The position numbers and the translations under genes were made by a program. Of a DNA stretch of 64,000 nucleotides, positions 27,486 to 36,878 are shown one piece after another. The notes below the pieces were generated by a model. It did no database searches, was not told the origin of the DNA, and saw only the letters and a list, made by a program, of their open reading frames with translations. The number at the start of each line of letters is the position of its first letter. Position 1 is the stretch's first letter. This DNA comes from Chloroflexota bacterium (GTDB lineage Bacteria; Chloroflexota; Chloroflexia; Chloroflexales; Roseiflexaceae): the NCBI GenBank assembly GCA_013388755.1, contig JACAEQ010000060.1, positions 60,576 through 124,575 of the forward strand, given 5' to 3'.

Positions 27486-28304
27486 TCATGCGAGCGGGTT
27501 GTGGGTCGCGGCCCGGCATACCTCCACCAGCCGCCGTACGCGCGCCTCGTCCACCCGGTCGAGCGGGCCGTTGCCGCTGCGCAGCGCCGTGCCAACGATC
27601 GCGCCGTCGGCGAACGGCAGCAGTACAGGCGCGTTCTCCGGCGTCAAACCACTGCCGATCACGACCGGCACGCCACCGATACGCGCGGCGCGCAGGTCGG
27701 CGGCGGCGACCGGGACGCCAGTTGCGTCGCCAGTGACGACGACGGCGGTGGCGCCTGCCGCCGCAGCCTGGCGCGCCGACTCCGCCAGCGTCTTCCCCGA
27801 TTCGAGCAATTCGCTATACTTCACCTGCAGGTCGGTTAGCAGCGCCACGTGTGTTGCGCCAATCGTCTCGCAATACGCCGTGATGGCTTCGGGTTCGGGG
27901 AAGATCTCACCCGCCTTGATGCGCACCCGGTCGACAAAGAAATCGAGCCGCACAAAACGCGCGCCGGTCATCCGGGCGATTGCCAGCGAGGCGCGCCAGT
28001 CGTTCAACAGAACCTGGATGCCGACCGGCACGCTGGCGCGCGCCACGACCTCGCGGGTAATCAGCGTCAGGGCTGCCACCACTTCCGGGCCAACGGTCAG
28101 TGTCTGCGGCTGGTCGAAATCATTCTCGATCAGTACCGCGGCGGCACCGCCTCGTTCGAGTGCCGCAAGGTCGGCGAGCGCTGCGGCAAGCAGGGTATCC
28201 ATACCGGGCGTGTTCGGGCTACCGGGAAGCGGTGGCAGCGAGATCATACCGATGATCGGCCAGGGATGTGCGAACAGTTCACGGAAACGCGCGAACTCAG
28301 GCAT
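27486..28304 (-). CDS. BtpA/SgcQ-family protein
   Basis: This 272-residue TIM-barrel-type protein has the BtpA family signature IIGMISLPPLPGSP, followed by ALERGGAAAVLIENDFD, PVGIQVLLNDWRASLAIA, RLDFFVDRVRIKAGEI and GSGLTPENAPVLLPFADGAIVGTALR. In cyanobacteria BtpA is needed for stable photosystem I. Many members occur in bacteria without photosystem I, including SgcQ of sugar-phosphate-type clusters. Here it is the last gene of a transporter-kinase operon and overlaps the kinase stop by eight bases, which points to a metabolic enzyme. The reaction is not known. Confidence 0.88.
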   Translation of the reverse strand: MPEFARFRELFAHPWPIIGMISLPPLPGSPNTPGMDTLLAAALADLAALERGGAAAVLIENDFDQPQTLTVGPEVVAALTLITREVVARASVPVGIQVLLNDWRASLAIARMTGARFVRLDFFVDRVRIKAGEIFPEPEAITAYCETIGATHVALLTDLQVKYSELLESGKTLAESARQAAAAGATAVVVTGDATGVPVAAADLRAARIGGVPVVIGSGLTPENAPVLLPFADGAIVGTALRSGNGPLDRVDEARVRRLVEVCRAATHNPLA

Positions 28305-29115
28305 CGTCGGTTGCTCCGTAGTGTTGCAACACCTCGGCTGCGCGCGCGGCCCCGGCGGCGAGGGCCGCTGCAATGGATGCGCCATGCAGGTAGGCGACCG
28401 TGAATGCCGCCTGGAATGCGTCGCCACAGCCAGTTGAGTCAACGGGCTGCGCGACGGGCAGCGCCGGCTGGAACATACGCGTGCCCTGGTGCCATGCGAC
28501 ACTGCCTGCCGCTCCCAGCGTGGCGACGATCAGTGTACCAGAGTTGCGCGCCAGCGTTTCGAGCAGTGCCACCGTGTGCTCATCACTGCTGATAAAGGCA
28601 ATGTCAAGGAACGGCAGGAGCGCGGCCAGACCTTCCAGGCGTTCGCCCAGGTCTGTGCCATCGAGCAGATCGGCGACACGGCGGCCCTGGAAGCCGGGTG
28701 TAGTGAGGGCTGCACGCGCCAGGTGCTCGATCTGGCGAAACACCGGCACGACGAGTACATCGAAACCTGCGATGAACTCCAGGTCGTTGTGACCCAGTCG
28801 CAGGTCGGCCAGCACGCCGGCAGCATAGCCACCAGGTGGAAAGAATCGTTCACCCTCGACGATCCGCACATCCTGGCGGGCGGTCGGGCCGGGCAACGTG
28901 ATGACGTGCGAGTGGTCAACCCGCTCGCGCGCCAGTTTCTGTCGGGCCAGTGCACCCCCTGCATCGTCGCCGACCGCACTGAGCAGCGCCACACGCTCCG
29001 CGCCGCAGCGGCGCGCATTGACGGCGAAGTTGAGCGAGATCCCGCCGATATAGACACGACCAGAGTCGAGATAGCGGTCGACGGTGATCTCGCCAACGCA
29101 GACAATACTCACCAC
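28297..29115 (-). CDS. PfkB-family carbohydrate or nucleoside kinase
   Basis: This 272-residue ribokinase-fold kinase opens with VCVGEITVDRYLD and GGISLNFAVNARRCG (signature 1). The ATP site and catalytic base lie in VDSTGCGDAFQAAF (signature 2, with Cys in place of the usual Ala of GAGD). The protein is somewhat short for the family. The start is one of two adjacent GTG codons, 13 bases after the potD stop. It sits between a PotD-type binding protein and BtpA, so it probably phosphorylates the imported compound. Confidence 0.88.
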   Translation of the reverse strand: MVSIVCVGEITVDRYLDSGRVYIGGISLNFAVNARRCGAERVALLSAVGDDAGGALARQKLARERVDHSHVITLPGPTARQDVRIVEGERFFPPGGYAAGVLADLRLGHNDLEFIAGFDVLVVPVFRQIEHLARAALTTPGFQGRRVADLLDGTDLGERLEGLAALLPFLDIAFISSDEHTVALLETLARNSGTLIVATLGAAGSVAWHQGTRMFQPALPVAQPVDSTGCGDAFQAAFTVAYLHGASIAAALAAGAARAAEVLQHYGATDDA

Positions 29116-29128
29116 CTGGCACTCACCG

Positions 29129-30316
29129 TCACTCCCCCTTCACCGCCGTCCACACATCGGTGAACGCGACCGTCTGCTCATTGCGCACTGCCCATTCGAG
29201 CCGCTTGAGCACCTCTTCATTGGGGGCAAAGCCTTCTTTGTAGAGAGCAATGACGTCCTGCGGCAGCAATTGCTCACCATCCTTATTGGGTGTCAGGTAC
29301 CCGACATACTCGGCATTACGCGCCGCAATATCAGGCCGCAACATAAAGTTCATAAAGACATGAGCGGTATAGGCGTTGGGCGAATCGGCCAGGATGACCA
29401 TGTTGTCCATCCAGATCATCCCACCTTCCTTAGGAATGACGAAGGCAATATCCGGGTTGCCGGAGAACTCGTCGCCCAGGCCGCTGCGCGCCTGCATCGC
29501 CGAACCGCTCCACGCGTGTGCGATGACATACTCACCGCTGGCAAGTTTGCGATTGACGTCACTGCTGTTGTAGGCCGCCAGGAACGGTTTCTGCGCGATC
29601 AGGAGATCCTGGGCCTTTTTCAAGGCCGCGGGATCCGTCTCATTCAGCGAGTAGCCGAGGTACTTCAGCGCGGCGCCCGGTGATTCGCGCTCGTCGTCGA
29701 GCATGCTGAACTGGCCGCTGTATTTCTCGATCTGTGCCGTGTCGAAGAGCGCCGCCCAGCTATCAACGCCGTCAGGGAAGTTCTGCTTGTTGTAGGCGAT
29801 GCCGGTGATCCCGTAGAGGTAGGGAACGGAGTAGACGTTGCCCGGGTCGAAATACTTATCGAGCAGGCCGGGGTCAATATGCTTCAGGTTTGGCAGCATG
29901 GCCTTATCGAGTTTCGCCAGCAACCCTTCGCGCCACATCGTCTCCACCGCGTAATCCGAGGGGGTGACGATATCGTACCCCGAACGGCCGGCGCGCACCT
30001 TGGCGATCATGTCTTCGTTGGCGTCGAACAGGTCAACGATTACCTTGACACCATACTCCTTTTCGAAATCCTCAAGGATAGACGGGTCAACATAGTCGGT
30101 CCAGTTGAAGAATCTGAGTTCGGTCGAGAGTTTCGTGCGATCGACCTCCAGGCCATCGCTCTGGGCAGGCTGCGTGGCAGCCGGAGCTGCCGTGGGTTCT
30201 GGTGTGGCGCCACCGCTACCGTATTCATTGCCGGGGCTGGCGGCAGGCGCGCCGCCACATGCCGCGAGTACCAGCGCCACCACCATGATCAAGGGTAGGA
30301 ATCGGAACCGTTGCAT
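29129..30316 (-). CDS. potD: spermidine/putrescine-type ABC transporter substrate-binding lipoprotein
   Basis: This 395-residue PotD-like protein begins with a lipoprotein signal peptide (LVLAAC, lipidated Cys at residue 20) and a low-complexity spacer. The mature domain has LRFFNWTDYVDPSILEDFEKEYG, IVTPSDYAVETMWREGLLAKLD and VPYLYGITGIAYNK, the usual motifs of polyamine-binding proteins. A perfect AAGGAGG precedes the ATG by nine bases. It delivers substrate to the PotB/PotC permeases. The following kinase and BtpA make a purely polyamine substrate less certain. Confidence 0.9.
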   Translation of the reverse strand: MQRFRFLPLIMVVALVLAACGGAPAASPGNEYGSGGATPEPTAAPAATQPAQSDGLEVDRTKLSTELRFFNWTDYVDPSILEDFEKEYGVKVIVDLFDANEDMIAKVRAGRSGYDIVTPSDYAVETMWREGLLAKLDKAMLPNLKHIDPGLLDKYFDPGNVYSVPYLYGITGIAYNKQNFPDGVDSWAALFDTAQIEKYSGQFSMLDDERESPGAALKYLGYSLNETDPAALKKAQDLLIAQKPFLAAYNSSDVNRKLASGEYVIAHAWSGSAMQARSGLGDEFSGNPDIAFVIPKEGGMIWMDNMVILADSPNAYTAHVFMNFMLRPDIAARNAEYVGYLTPNKDGEQLLPQDVIALYKEGFAPNEEVLKRLEWAVRNEQTVAFTDVWTAVKGE

Positions 30317-30354
30317 ACGTGATGACCTCCTTCATCGTGTGACGTCTCTCATGC

Positions 30355-30432
30355 CATCTCGGCGTTCGATCAGGAGATTGCTTCGCTTCGCTCGCACTGC
30401 CATCCAAACCATCCGTTCTTCGGATAGGCACG
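30355..30432. repeat. dispersed repeat R1, partial copy
   Basis: On the minus strand it starts CCTATCCGAAGAACGG and continues with GCAGTGCGAGCGAAGCGAAGC and AATCTCCTGATCG. It lies between potC and potD, so it is probably transcribed as part of the operon's mRNA. Confidence 0.6.
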
Positions 30433-30482
30433 AAGTGCACTCCCTGGCACAGAAGGCTCGACGCACCGCGTGACTCGTAGCA

Positions 30483-31337
30483 TTAACGTCTCCGCTGGAT
30501 AAACTGCGATAGGAAGACAAGCGTAATTGACACAAGCAGCATCAAGGTTGAGATAGCGTTTATTTTGGGCGTGATGGCGCGTTTCACCTGGCCGTAGACC
30601 TCAACCGGCAGCAATGACGTGCCCGGGCCAGTGGTAAAAAACGTAATGATGAAATCATCGAGCGACAGGGTAAACGCCAGGAGCGCGCCGCCGATGATGC
30701 CGGGCAGGATCAACGGCAGCGTAATATGGCGAAAGGTCTGCCATTCATTTGCGCCAAGATCCTGCGCCGCTTCTTCGAGGCGCATGTCAAACCCCTTGAG
30801 GCTGGCGCGTACCACGACCACCACGAACGAGATAGTAAACGCAATATGGGCGATGGTTACCGTTCCCAGGCCCATTTGCAGGCGCAGTCCAGAGAGAAGT
30901 TCGAGAATGCCGAACGAGAAGGCGAAGAATGCCAGCAACGCCAGCGCCATGACAATTTCCGGAATGACGATTGGCAGGTAGAGCAATGCGTCGAAGCCGG
31001 TGCGCCCGCGGAAATGGTAGCGTTCCATCGCCAGGGCCGTCATGGTGCCGATGATGGTCGAGACAATGGTCGAGGTCAGGGCGACGTAGAGCGTATTGAG
31101 TGCCGCGCCGAGCAGACGTTGATCGGCCAGCAGGCGCCTGTACCAGTCCAGGGTGAAACCCGTCCAGCGCACGCCGAAACTGTCGCGGGTGAACGAAAAC
31201 GCGACCAGCACCACGATCGGGGCATAGAGAAATACCATGGTCAGTATTGTGTGTGCGCCGAGCGCGAGCATGCCTGCCGAGCGCCGGCTATCCATTCCGG
31301 TGACGTATGGTTTGCGCGTAGTCGGCGTATCGAGCAT
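30483..31337 (-). CDS. potC: spermidine/putrescine-type ABC transporter permease PotC
   Basis: This 284-residue permease has six helices and the EAA loop seen as LEEAAQDLGANEWQTFRHITLPLI (two consecutive parts: the EAAxDLGA motif and the following FRHITLPL). The N-terminal FLYAPIVVLVAFSF segment is typical of PotC. It forms the membrane channel with PotB. The gene is followed by an R1-containing gap before potD. Confidence 0.93.
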   Translation of the reverse strand: MLDTPTTRKPYVTGMDSRRSAGMLALGAHTILTMVFLYAPIVVLVAFSFTRDSFGVRWTGFTLDWYRRLLADQRLLGAALNTLYVALTSTIVSTIIGTMTALAMERYHFRGRTGFDALLYLPIVIPEIVMALALLAFFAFSFGILELLSGLRLQMGLGTVTIAHIAFTISFVVVVVRASLKGFDMRLEEAAQDLGANEWQTFRHITLPLILPGIIGGALLAFTLSLDDFIITFFTTGPGTSLLPVEVYGQVKRAITPKINAISTLMLLVSITLVFLSQFIQRRR

Positions 31338-31359
31338 CCGTCGGCCCTTTCCTCTACGT

Positions 31360-32262
31360 TCAACGATCCTGCTCCGTCGTGATGCGGAAATACAGCAGGA
31401 TTGCCACGGTCAGCACGGCCATGAACACAATCGCCATCGCCGAGCCAAGCGGCCAGTTTGGCGGGTTCGAGCGCGTAAACAGGCGTTGCAACAGGTTACC
31501 CAGGTAATCGACTTTCGCGCCGCCAAGCAAATCGGAGACCACAAATTGACCAACGGTGGGAATGAATACCAGCACCGAACCGGCCGCGATTCCCGGCATC
31601 GTGAGCGGTAGCATCACCCGCAAGAACGCGCGCGTCTGGTCGGCGCCGAGATCGGCGGCGGCTTCCAGTAACGTGAAGTCGAAGCGGTCGAGCGAGGCGA
31701 AAATCGGCAGCACCATGAAGGGCAGGTTACCGTAGATCAGGCCGATGAGCACCGCACCTTCGGAAGGGTAGAGCGCGACGCGCGGCAATCCGAGCGCCTG
31801 AATGATACTGTTGATGATCCCGTTGTTCGACAGAATGATCATCCAGGCATATGTTCGAACGAGAAAGTTGGTCCAGAACGGGATGAGGATGAGAAAGAGC
31901 AGGACGGTGCGCCAGCGTGGCGGGCGGCGAACAATATAGAGCGCCAGCGGGTAGCCGGCCAGCAAGCAGATGAGCGTCGTCAGCACACCGGCCCAGATGG
32001 ACCGCAGGTACGCGTTGACATACAGGCTCTCGGTAAACAGCGTCCCGTAATTGGCCAGCGTGAAGTGCCACTCAACGCGCCCGGTCGGGCCGGGGGTGGC
32101 AAAGCTGTAGAGCACGACGACAACGAGTGGCAGCGCGAAGAACAGCAACAACCAGAACAGACCGGGGAACAGGAGCAGGCCAAGGCGGAATCGTTCGCTG
32201 CGCCGTAACAGGGCCGCAACCCGGCTCTCGCGTGGTTCTGACGTAAGGGTCTCCAGGGCCAT
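31360..32262 (-). CDS. potB: spermidine/putrescine-type ABC transporter permease PotB
   Basis: This 300-residue permease has six helices, a hydrophobic LLLFPGLFWLLLFFALPL first segment, and an EAA motif LLEAAADLGADQTRAFLRVML before LPLTMPGI. The start is placed at the ATG five bases after GGAG; a GTG two codons earlier has no spacing for a ribosome-binding site. It precedes potC by 22 bases and follows potA by 34 bases. Confidence 0.93.
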   Translation of the reverse strand: MALETLTSEPRESRVAALLRRSERFRLGLLLFPGLFWLLLFFALPLVVVVLYSFATPGPTGRVEWHFTLANYGTLFTESLYVNAYLRSIWAGVLTTLICLLAGYPLALYIVRRPPRWRTVLLFLILIPFWTNFLVRTYAWMIILSNNGIINSIIQALGLPRVALYPSEGAVLIGLIYGNLPFMVLPIFASLDRFDFTLLEAAADLGADQTRAFLRVMLPLTMPGIAAGSVLVFIPTVGQFVVSDLLGGAKVDYLGNLLQRLFTRSNPPNWPLGSAMAIVFMAVLTVAILLYFRITTEQDR

Positions 32263-32296
32263 GGTCACTCCAATCCCGTTGAATCATGGTGTACCG

Positions 32297-33400
32297 CTAT
32301 TCGGTCAGCACGAGCGCATTTTCCGCCGGCCACCAGAGAAAACCGGTTTCTCCCGGTTGCCAGTAAGCGTCGCGGTCGAGCGTTGAGCGACTATTCTGTT
32401 CCCACAGGTCGAACAGCCGGCCCTGGCCAAGGCGCACATCGATCCGTGTATCACTGCCGATATACGCCACGCGTGCCACGGTCACCGGGAAGCAGTTGGG
32501 TGTGCCCGGCGGCGGCGACTGGACGGCCAGAAACGCCTTCTCCGGTCGGATCGACAGTGTCACCTTCGCCCCGGGCGTCACCGGCCGGGTGGTCTGGGCG
32601 CGAAATGTCAGCCCGTCATCCGTGGTGATGGTCGCGACGCCGTCCGGTTCGACGCCGCCTGCCAGGCCCTCGATAAAGTTGGTTTCGCCAATGAAGTCGG
32701 CGACGAAGCGGCAGACCGGGCGTTCATAGATCTCGGTCGGTGTACCGACCTGCAGCACCTTGCCGGCATTCATGACGGCAATCCGGTCGCTCATGGTCAG
32801 CGCCTCTTCCTGGTCGTGGGTGACATAGATGAACGTGATACCGACGCGTTCCTGCAGGCTTTTGAGTTCAAGTTGCATCTCTTTGCGCAGCTTCAGGTCG
32901 AGCGCGCCGAGCGGTTCGTCGAGCAGCAACACCTCGGGATGGTTGACGAGTGCGCGCGCCAGGGCCACACGTTGTTGCTGGCCGCCAGAGAGCTGGCGCG
33001 GCCGGCGCCCGGAGAAACCACCAAGGCGCACCAGGTCGAGCGCTTCTTCGACGCGTCGCGCGATCTCGGCCTGCGGCGTCTTTTTCATCTGCAAGCCAAA
33101 TGCGACATTCTCGGCGACGGTCATGTGCGGAAACAGGGCATAGGACTGGAAGACGGTATTGACGTTGCGCCGGAAGGGAGGGGTTGTGCCGACCAGTTTA
33201 CCGTGCAGTGCAATCTCGCCGGCAGTAGGGAACTCGAAGCCGGCAATCATACGTAGCGTCGTCGTTTTGCCGCAACCGGACGGGCCGAGCATCGAAAAGA
33301 ACTCACCGTCGCGGATTTGCATCGAAACATGGTCCACAGCATACACTTCAGCGAAGCGTTTCACCACATTTCGCAGGTCAACCGCAATGCCGTTCTTCAT
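32297..33400 (-). CDS. potA: spermidine/putrescine-type ABC transporter ATP-binding protein PotA
   Basis: This 367-residue ATPase has Walker [14 protein letters not shown]-loop [20 protein letters not shown], signature [12 protein letters not shown], Walker [12 protein letters not shown] and H-loop [12 protein letters not shown]-terminal TOBE domain (about 280-365) follows, for example [13 protein letters not shown]. It powers PotB/PotC and opens the minus-strand operon that runs through BtpA. The chosen ATG gives [12 protein letters not shown]; longer frames cross the promoter region. Confidence 0.95.
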   Translation of the reverse strand: MKNGIAVDLRNVVKRFAEVYAVDHVSMQIRDGEFFSMLGPSGCGKTTTLRMIAGFEFPTAGEIALHGKLVGTTPPFRRNVNTVFQSYALFPHMTVAENVAFGLQMKKTPQAEIARRVEEALDLVRLGGFSGRRPRQLSGGQQQRVALARALVNHPEVLLLDEPLGALDLKLRKEMQLELKSLQERVGITFIYVTHDQEEALTMSDRIAVMNAGKVLQVGTPTEIYERPVCRFVADFIGETNFIEGLAGGVEPDGVATITTDDGLTFRAQTTRPVTPGAKVTLSIRPEKAFLAVQSPPPGTPNCFPVTVARVAYIGSDTRIDVRLGQGRLFDLWEQNSRSTLDRDAYWQPGETGFLWWPAENALVLTE

Positions 33401-33574
33401 GGCGTGTCTGTTCGATCCTGTTCCAATCAATACACAATGAAACGGCAGAACCGCGCGCACCATTGAGGTGACCCACCACTGCTGGCGGCATCTGATGCAG
33501 CGCTGCACAAACCTGGGAGACTGATTATGACGGGCCGATATCTGTGTCAAGCCGTGGTTGGAATAGGGTTAACA

Positions 33575-33607
33575 ATTATACCATATCATACACATCCAGA
33601 TCGTCAA
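33575..33607 (-). promoter_or_regulatory. candidate pot operon promoter
   Basis: On the minus strand: TTGACG (33602-33607) and TGGTATAAT (33575-33583). The spacer is 21 bases, longer than usual, but the extended -10 could compensate. It lies about 175 bases upstream of the potA ATG. Confidence 0.45.
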
Positions 33608-33710
33608 CCATGTGCAGGTATGACGACATGTTCTGCGGGACAGCACTTCCGGGAAGCTCCGCCTGGTACGTGCCTGCCGTGCGATTCGTCACACCCGCCA
33701 TTCGCAGCGG

Positions 33711-33739
33711 TTGCCGCGCACTGGAGCGTCTGCTATACT
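33711..33739 (+). promoter_or_regulatory. promoter of the FHA-GAF-adenylate cyclase gene
   Basis: TTGCCG (33711-33716), a 17-base spacer, then TATACT (33734-33739) preceded by TGC. This is a good sigma70-type promoter, about 68 bases before the ATG. Confidence 0.6.
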
Positions 33740-33806
33740 AGCCCTGCCGTGTTCGAAGCGTTCGCAGCGCGCCGTTCCGGCGACGTTTGCCGCGATGGAG
33801 TCCGCC

Positions 33807-35363
33807 ATGGCCCGGCTCGCACTCGAGATCAATGGCGAACAGAAAACGTATCCGATCGATGCACACGGATTGAAGATCGGTCGTGCGCTGGAGAATGATA
33901 TTGTCCTCAATCACGCGATTGTTTCGCGCCACCATGCCGAGGTGAGCCTCAGCGGGCGCGATGTCTGGGTGCGTGATACGAACAGCCGGAATGGTGTGTT
34001 CGTCAACCGGCTGCGTGTCAAGGAAGAGCAGTTGCGCGATGGCGATATCATCCAGATTGGCCCGTTCGAAATCCGGTTCGAGGATCGCGCGGCACAGAGC
34101 GTGGTGCTCGATGACAGCAAATATTTCCCGCTGGCTGCCGAAGCGCGCGAGGTATCAGCGAGCGAACTTCCAGAACTGGCGCTCGATCTGCGCGATTTCT
34201 ACCAGATCGCCAGGCGGTTGAGCCTGATCCTCGACATGGGTGAATTGCTCGATGCCGTCATCGAAGAGGTGTTGCGCCTGGTACCGGCCCAGCGCGCCAT
34301 GTTGCTGCTCCGGCGCGACAATGAGCTTGTGCCGATGGTGATCCATCCGCCGTCACAGAGCGACGTGGTGATCAGTTCGACCATCGCGCGCAAGGCGCTC
34401 GAAGGGAGCGAGGTGGTGCTGACGCGCGACGCGCGGATTGAAATCGGCGGGACCGAGAGTATCATCAGCGCCAATATCCGCTCTGCGGTATGCGCGCCGC
34501 TCATTGCCGAGCATGACCCGATCGGCCTGATCTATGTCGACTCGCCGGGGCGCGATCAGTTCGGCGCGCGTGACCGCGACCTGCTGGCGGCGATCGCCAA
34601 CCAGGCGGCAATTACCATTGAACGGGCGCGCCTGGTGGAGGAATTGCGCAAACAGGCGGAGAGCCGTCAGTTGTTCGAACGTTTTGTATCGCCCAGTGTG
34701 GCGCGCGATGTCGCCAGCTATTTCTCCGAGCATGGGCGCCTGCGTGAACCGCAAGAATTGACCGTCAGCGTTCTGTTCGCCGATGTCAAAGGGTTTTCGG
34801 CGCTCTCCGAGCGCCTCTCGCCGCGCGAGGTCCAGGACCTGCTGAACGAGTACCTGCACGAGATGACCGAGGTCGTGTTCCGCCACAACGGGACGCTCGA
34901 TAAATATATCGGCGACGGCATCATGGCAGTCTTTGGCGCGCCACAGGTGGTGGGCCAGCAGGATTACCGCGCCACGGCGGTCGAAGCGGTTAATGCGGCG
35001 CTCGATATGATTGAGGCGCATCGTCGCTTGATCGAGAAGCTCGATCCATCCAAGGCGTTTGATTTCCGCATCGGCATCAATACCGGTCCGGTCTATGCCG
35101 GGTTCTTCGGGACGCGCCAGCGCCTGGAGTATACGGTGATTGGTGATACCGTCAACACGGCTTCGCGCCTGGAAAGCCGTGCGGAACTCAATTCGGTGCT
35201 CATCTCCGAGGCGACGCGCCATGCAATTGGCGACGCCTTTGTATTGCAGGAGATGGGTGATTATCAACTTAAAGGGAAGGCCCAGCTGGTCCATACGTAC
35301 AAAGTGATTGGTCGCACGCCGCAGCGGCGCGGGCGTGAGACGGGGCCGATTGGAACAGCCTAG
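33807..35363 (+). CDS. FHA-GAF-class III adenylate cyclase
   Basis: This 518-residue soluble protein has an FHA domain (about 20-90: GRALENDIVLN, SRHHAEV, DTNSRNGVFVN), a GAF domain (about 130-275) and a class III cyclase catalytic domain (about 316-500). The two metal-binding Asp residues are D326 in LFADVKGFS and D370 in KYIGDGIMAVFG. The adenine-selecting Lys366 and Asp447 (VIGDTVNTASR) and the transition-state Asn450/Arg454 are all present, so it should make cAMP from ATP. The ATG seven bases after GGAG is chosen. It is followed 13 bases later by a PSP1-domain gene. Confidence 0.92.
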   Translation: MARLALEINGEQKTYPIDAHGLKIGRALENDIVLNHAIVSRHHAEVSLSGRDVWVRDTNSRNGVFVNRLRVKEEQLRDGDIIQIGPFEIRFEDRAAQSVVLDDSKYFPLAAEAREVSASELPELALDLRDFYQIARRLSLILDMGELLDAVIEEVLRLVPAQRAMLLLRRDNELVPMVIHPPSQSDVVISSTIARKALEGSEVVLTRDARIEIGGTESIISANIRSAVCAPLIAEHDPIGLIYVDSPGRDQFGARDRDLLAAIANQAAITIERARLVEELRKQAESRQLFERFVSPSVARDVASYFSEHGRLREPQELTVSVLFADVKGFSALSERLSPREVQDLLNEYLHEMTEVVFRHNGTLDKYIGDGIMAVFGAPQVVGQQDYRATAVEAVNAALDMIEAHRRLIEKLDPSKAFDFRIGINTGPVYAGFFGTRQRLEYTVIGDTVNTASRLESRAELNSVLISEATRHAIGDAFVLQEMGDYQLKGKAQLVHTYKVIGRTPQRRGRETGPIGTA

Positions 35364-35376
35364 AGTCGAGGCGATG

Positions 35377-36648
35377 ATGCCGGTTGTAGTTGGGATTCGG
35401 TTCAAGGACTCGGGAAAGACCTATTATTTCGATCCGAACGGCGTTGCGCCGCTTGGGCAGGGTGATCACGTCATTGTGGAGACGGTGCGTGGGCCGGAAC
35501 TGGCGAAAGTTGCCTACCCGCCACGTGACGTTGAGCCGGAAGAGATCGTCAGCGAATTGAAGCCGGTGTTGCGCCGCGCGGAAGATGCCGACTTCGATCG
35601 TCTGCGCCAGTTGAATGCGCGCCATACCGAGGTGCTGGCGCGCTGCGCCGAGAAGGTCCAGGAGCACGGCTTGCCGATGCGCCTGGTGAAGGCTGAGTAT
35701 TCGTTTGACGGCTCGCGCCTGACATTTTACTTTACGGCGGAGAAACGGGTTGATTTCCGCGCCCTGGTGCGCGACCTGGCGCGCACGTTTCGCACACGGA
35801 TCGAATTGCGCCAGATTGGCCCGCGTGATGAGGCCAAACTACTTGGCGGCATTGGCCCCTGTGGTCGCTTGCTCTGCTGTGCCACCTTCCTGCCGGATTA
35901 TGCGCGCGTCTCGATCAAAATGGCGAAGGATCAGGATCTGCCGCTGAACCCTACGAAAATCAGTGGTGTGTGCGGTCGCCTGCTCTGTTGCCTGTCGTAT
36001 GAGCATGAGCAGTATGTGAGTGTCAAGGGGCGCCTGCCACGCAAGGGATCATGGGTGCAGACGCCGGATGGCCCTGGCGAGGTGGTGTCGGTGAACGTGT
36101 TGCGTGAGACCGTGATCGTGGCGCTGGCCAGTACCGGCGTTCAGGAGGAGTTCTCGCCGGCGCAACTTGGTGAGGCGATCCAGCGCGTCGGTGAGATTGC
36201 GCGCAGCCGCAACGCTGAAGGTATTACGCCAGTGGCGAAACTGGAACGGCGCAGCACGCCTGAGCGCCGTAGCGAGCAGGGCCAGCCGCGCCGTGGCGGT
36301 GAAAAACGCCTGCTGCGTGATGAAATCGAGAATCCGGACGTTCTGGATGCGCTGACGCTCCTCGAAGAAGGTTTCGTTGACGATGACTTTTCGCTTGAGT
36401 CGCTGGACGACGAGACACTCGATCAATCGGCGCAGGAACGCGGAGCAATGAGCACACTACGCTCCTCCCCTCAGGAACCGCAATCCCGGCAATGGGTTGA
36501 TCCCGAATCTGACGATCTGCCGGCCACGTTTCCTGATAATCCTGATCAACCCGAGGCTCCGCCCACGCCGCCCGGCTCTCCTGCGCAAACCGGGCGCACG
36601 ACGCCGCCCCATCCACGGCGCCGCCGCCGGCGCGATCGTGGCGCCTGA
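35377..36648 (+). CDS. PSP1-domain (RicT/YaaT-like) protein
   Basis: The first 270 residues of this 423-residue protein form the PSP1/RicT family region: VVGIRFKDSGKTYYFDPN, LRQIGPRDEAKLLGGIGPCGR, LLCCATFLPDY, KISGVCGRLLCCLSYE. The clustered cysteines are those that bind an iron-sulfur cluster in the Bacillus RicAFT complex, which affects RNA processing and development. The C-terminal 150 residues are acidic and proline-rich and look disordered. The start follows GAGG and is one of two adjacent ATGs. It lies 13 bases after the cyclase gene, probably in one operon. Confidence 0.9.
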   Translation: MPVVVGIRFKDSGKTYYFDPNGVAPLGQGDHVIVETVRGPELAKVAYPPRDVEPEEIVSELKPVLRRAEDADFDRLRQLNARHTEVLARCAEKVQEHGLPMRLVKAEYSFDGSRLTFYFTAEKRVDFRALVRDLARTFRTRIELRQIGPRDEAKLLGGIGPCGRLLCCATFLPDYARVSIKMAKDQDLPLNPTKISGVCGRLLCCLSYEHEQYVSVKGRLPRKGSWVQTPDGPGEVVSVNVLRETVIVALASTGVQEEFSPAQLGEAIQRVGEIARSRNAEGITPVAKLERRSTPERRSEQGQPRRGGEKRLLRDEIENPDVLDALTLLEEGFVDDDFSLESLDDETLDQSAQERGAMSTLRSSPQEPQSRQWVDPESDDLPATFPDNPDQPEAPPTPPGSPAQTGRTTPPHPRRRRRRDRGA

Positions 36649-36734
36649 GCCGGATGGTGCACACGATCATTGCCGCTGATGGTAGGTAGTGTTCACATGT
36701 ACCGAACACGTAGTGCGGCACTCACGGATGCGAG

Positions 36735-36813
36735 TTATACCAGGTAGCATGCGAACGCACCGGATGGCAAGTACCCTGAGGAGCCGTGCAGCGGCGTAGC
36801 GAAGGGTGCAGCC
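36735..36813. repeat. dispersed repeat R3, copy B
   Basis: It begins TTATACCAGGTAGCATGCG and contains ACCCTGAGGAGCCGTGCAGC. It matches 23461-23541 in opposite orientation at roughly 80 percent by eye. It lies upstream of the PPK2 gene. A 6-bp inverted repeat, GTGTTC-N9-GAACAC, is found just before it at 36689-36709. Confidence 0.6.
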
Positions 36814-36878
36814 CACCGCTCCCGATCGTTGTCTGTCTGAACGCAACCGGGTATCGGTCCTGTCATGGAGGCTGAGGG

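Larger units (their letters stand above)
33401..33806. other. divergent intergenic region between potA and the cyclase gene
   Basis: About 400 bases without a gene of its own. It holds the pot promoter and the cyclase promoter listed separately. Nothing else was recognised; potA would have a leader of about 170 bases. Confidence 0.5.

Noticed and set aside
32297..33550. Longer start for potA adding 50 residues
   Set aside because: The added residues look non-coding, and the family starts at the MKNGIAV region.
34353..35405. Minus-strand open frame of 350 codons opposite the adenylate cyclase gene
   Set aside because: The plus strand carries intact FHA, GAF and cyclase motifs; this is a shadow frame.
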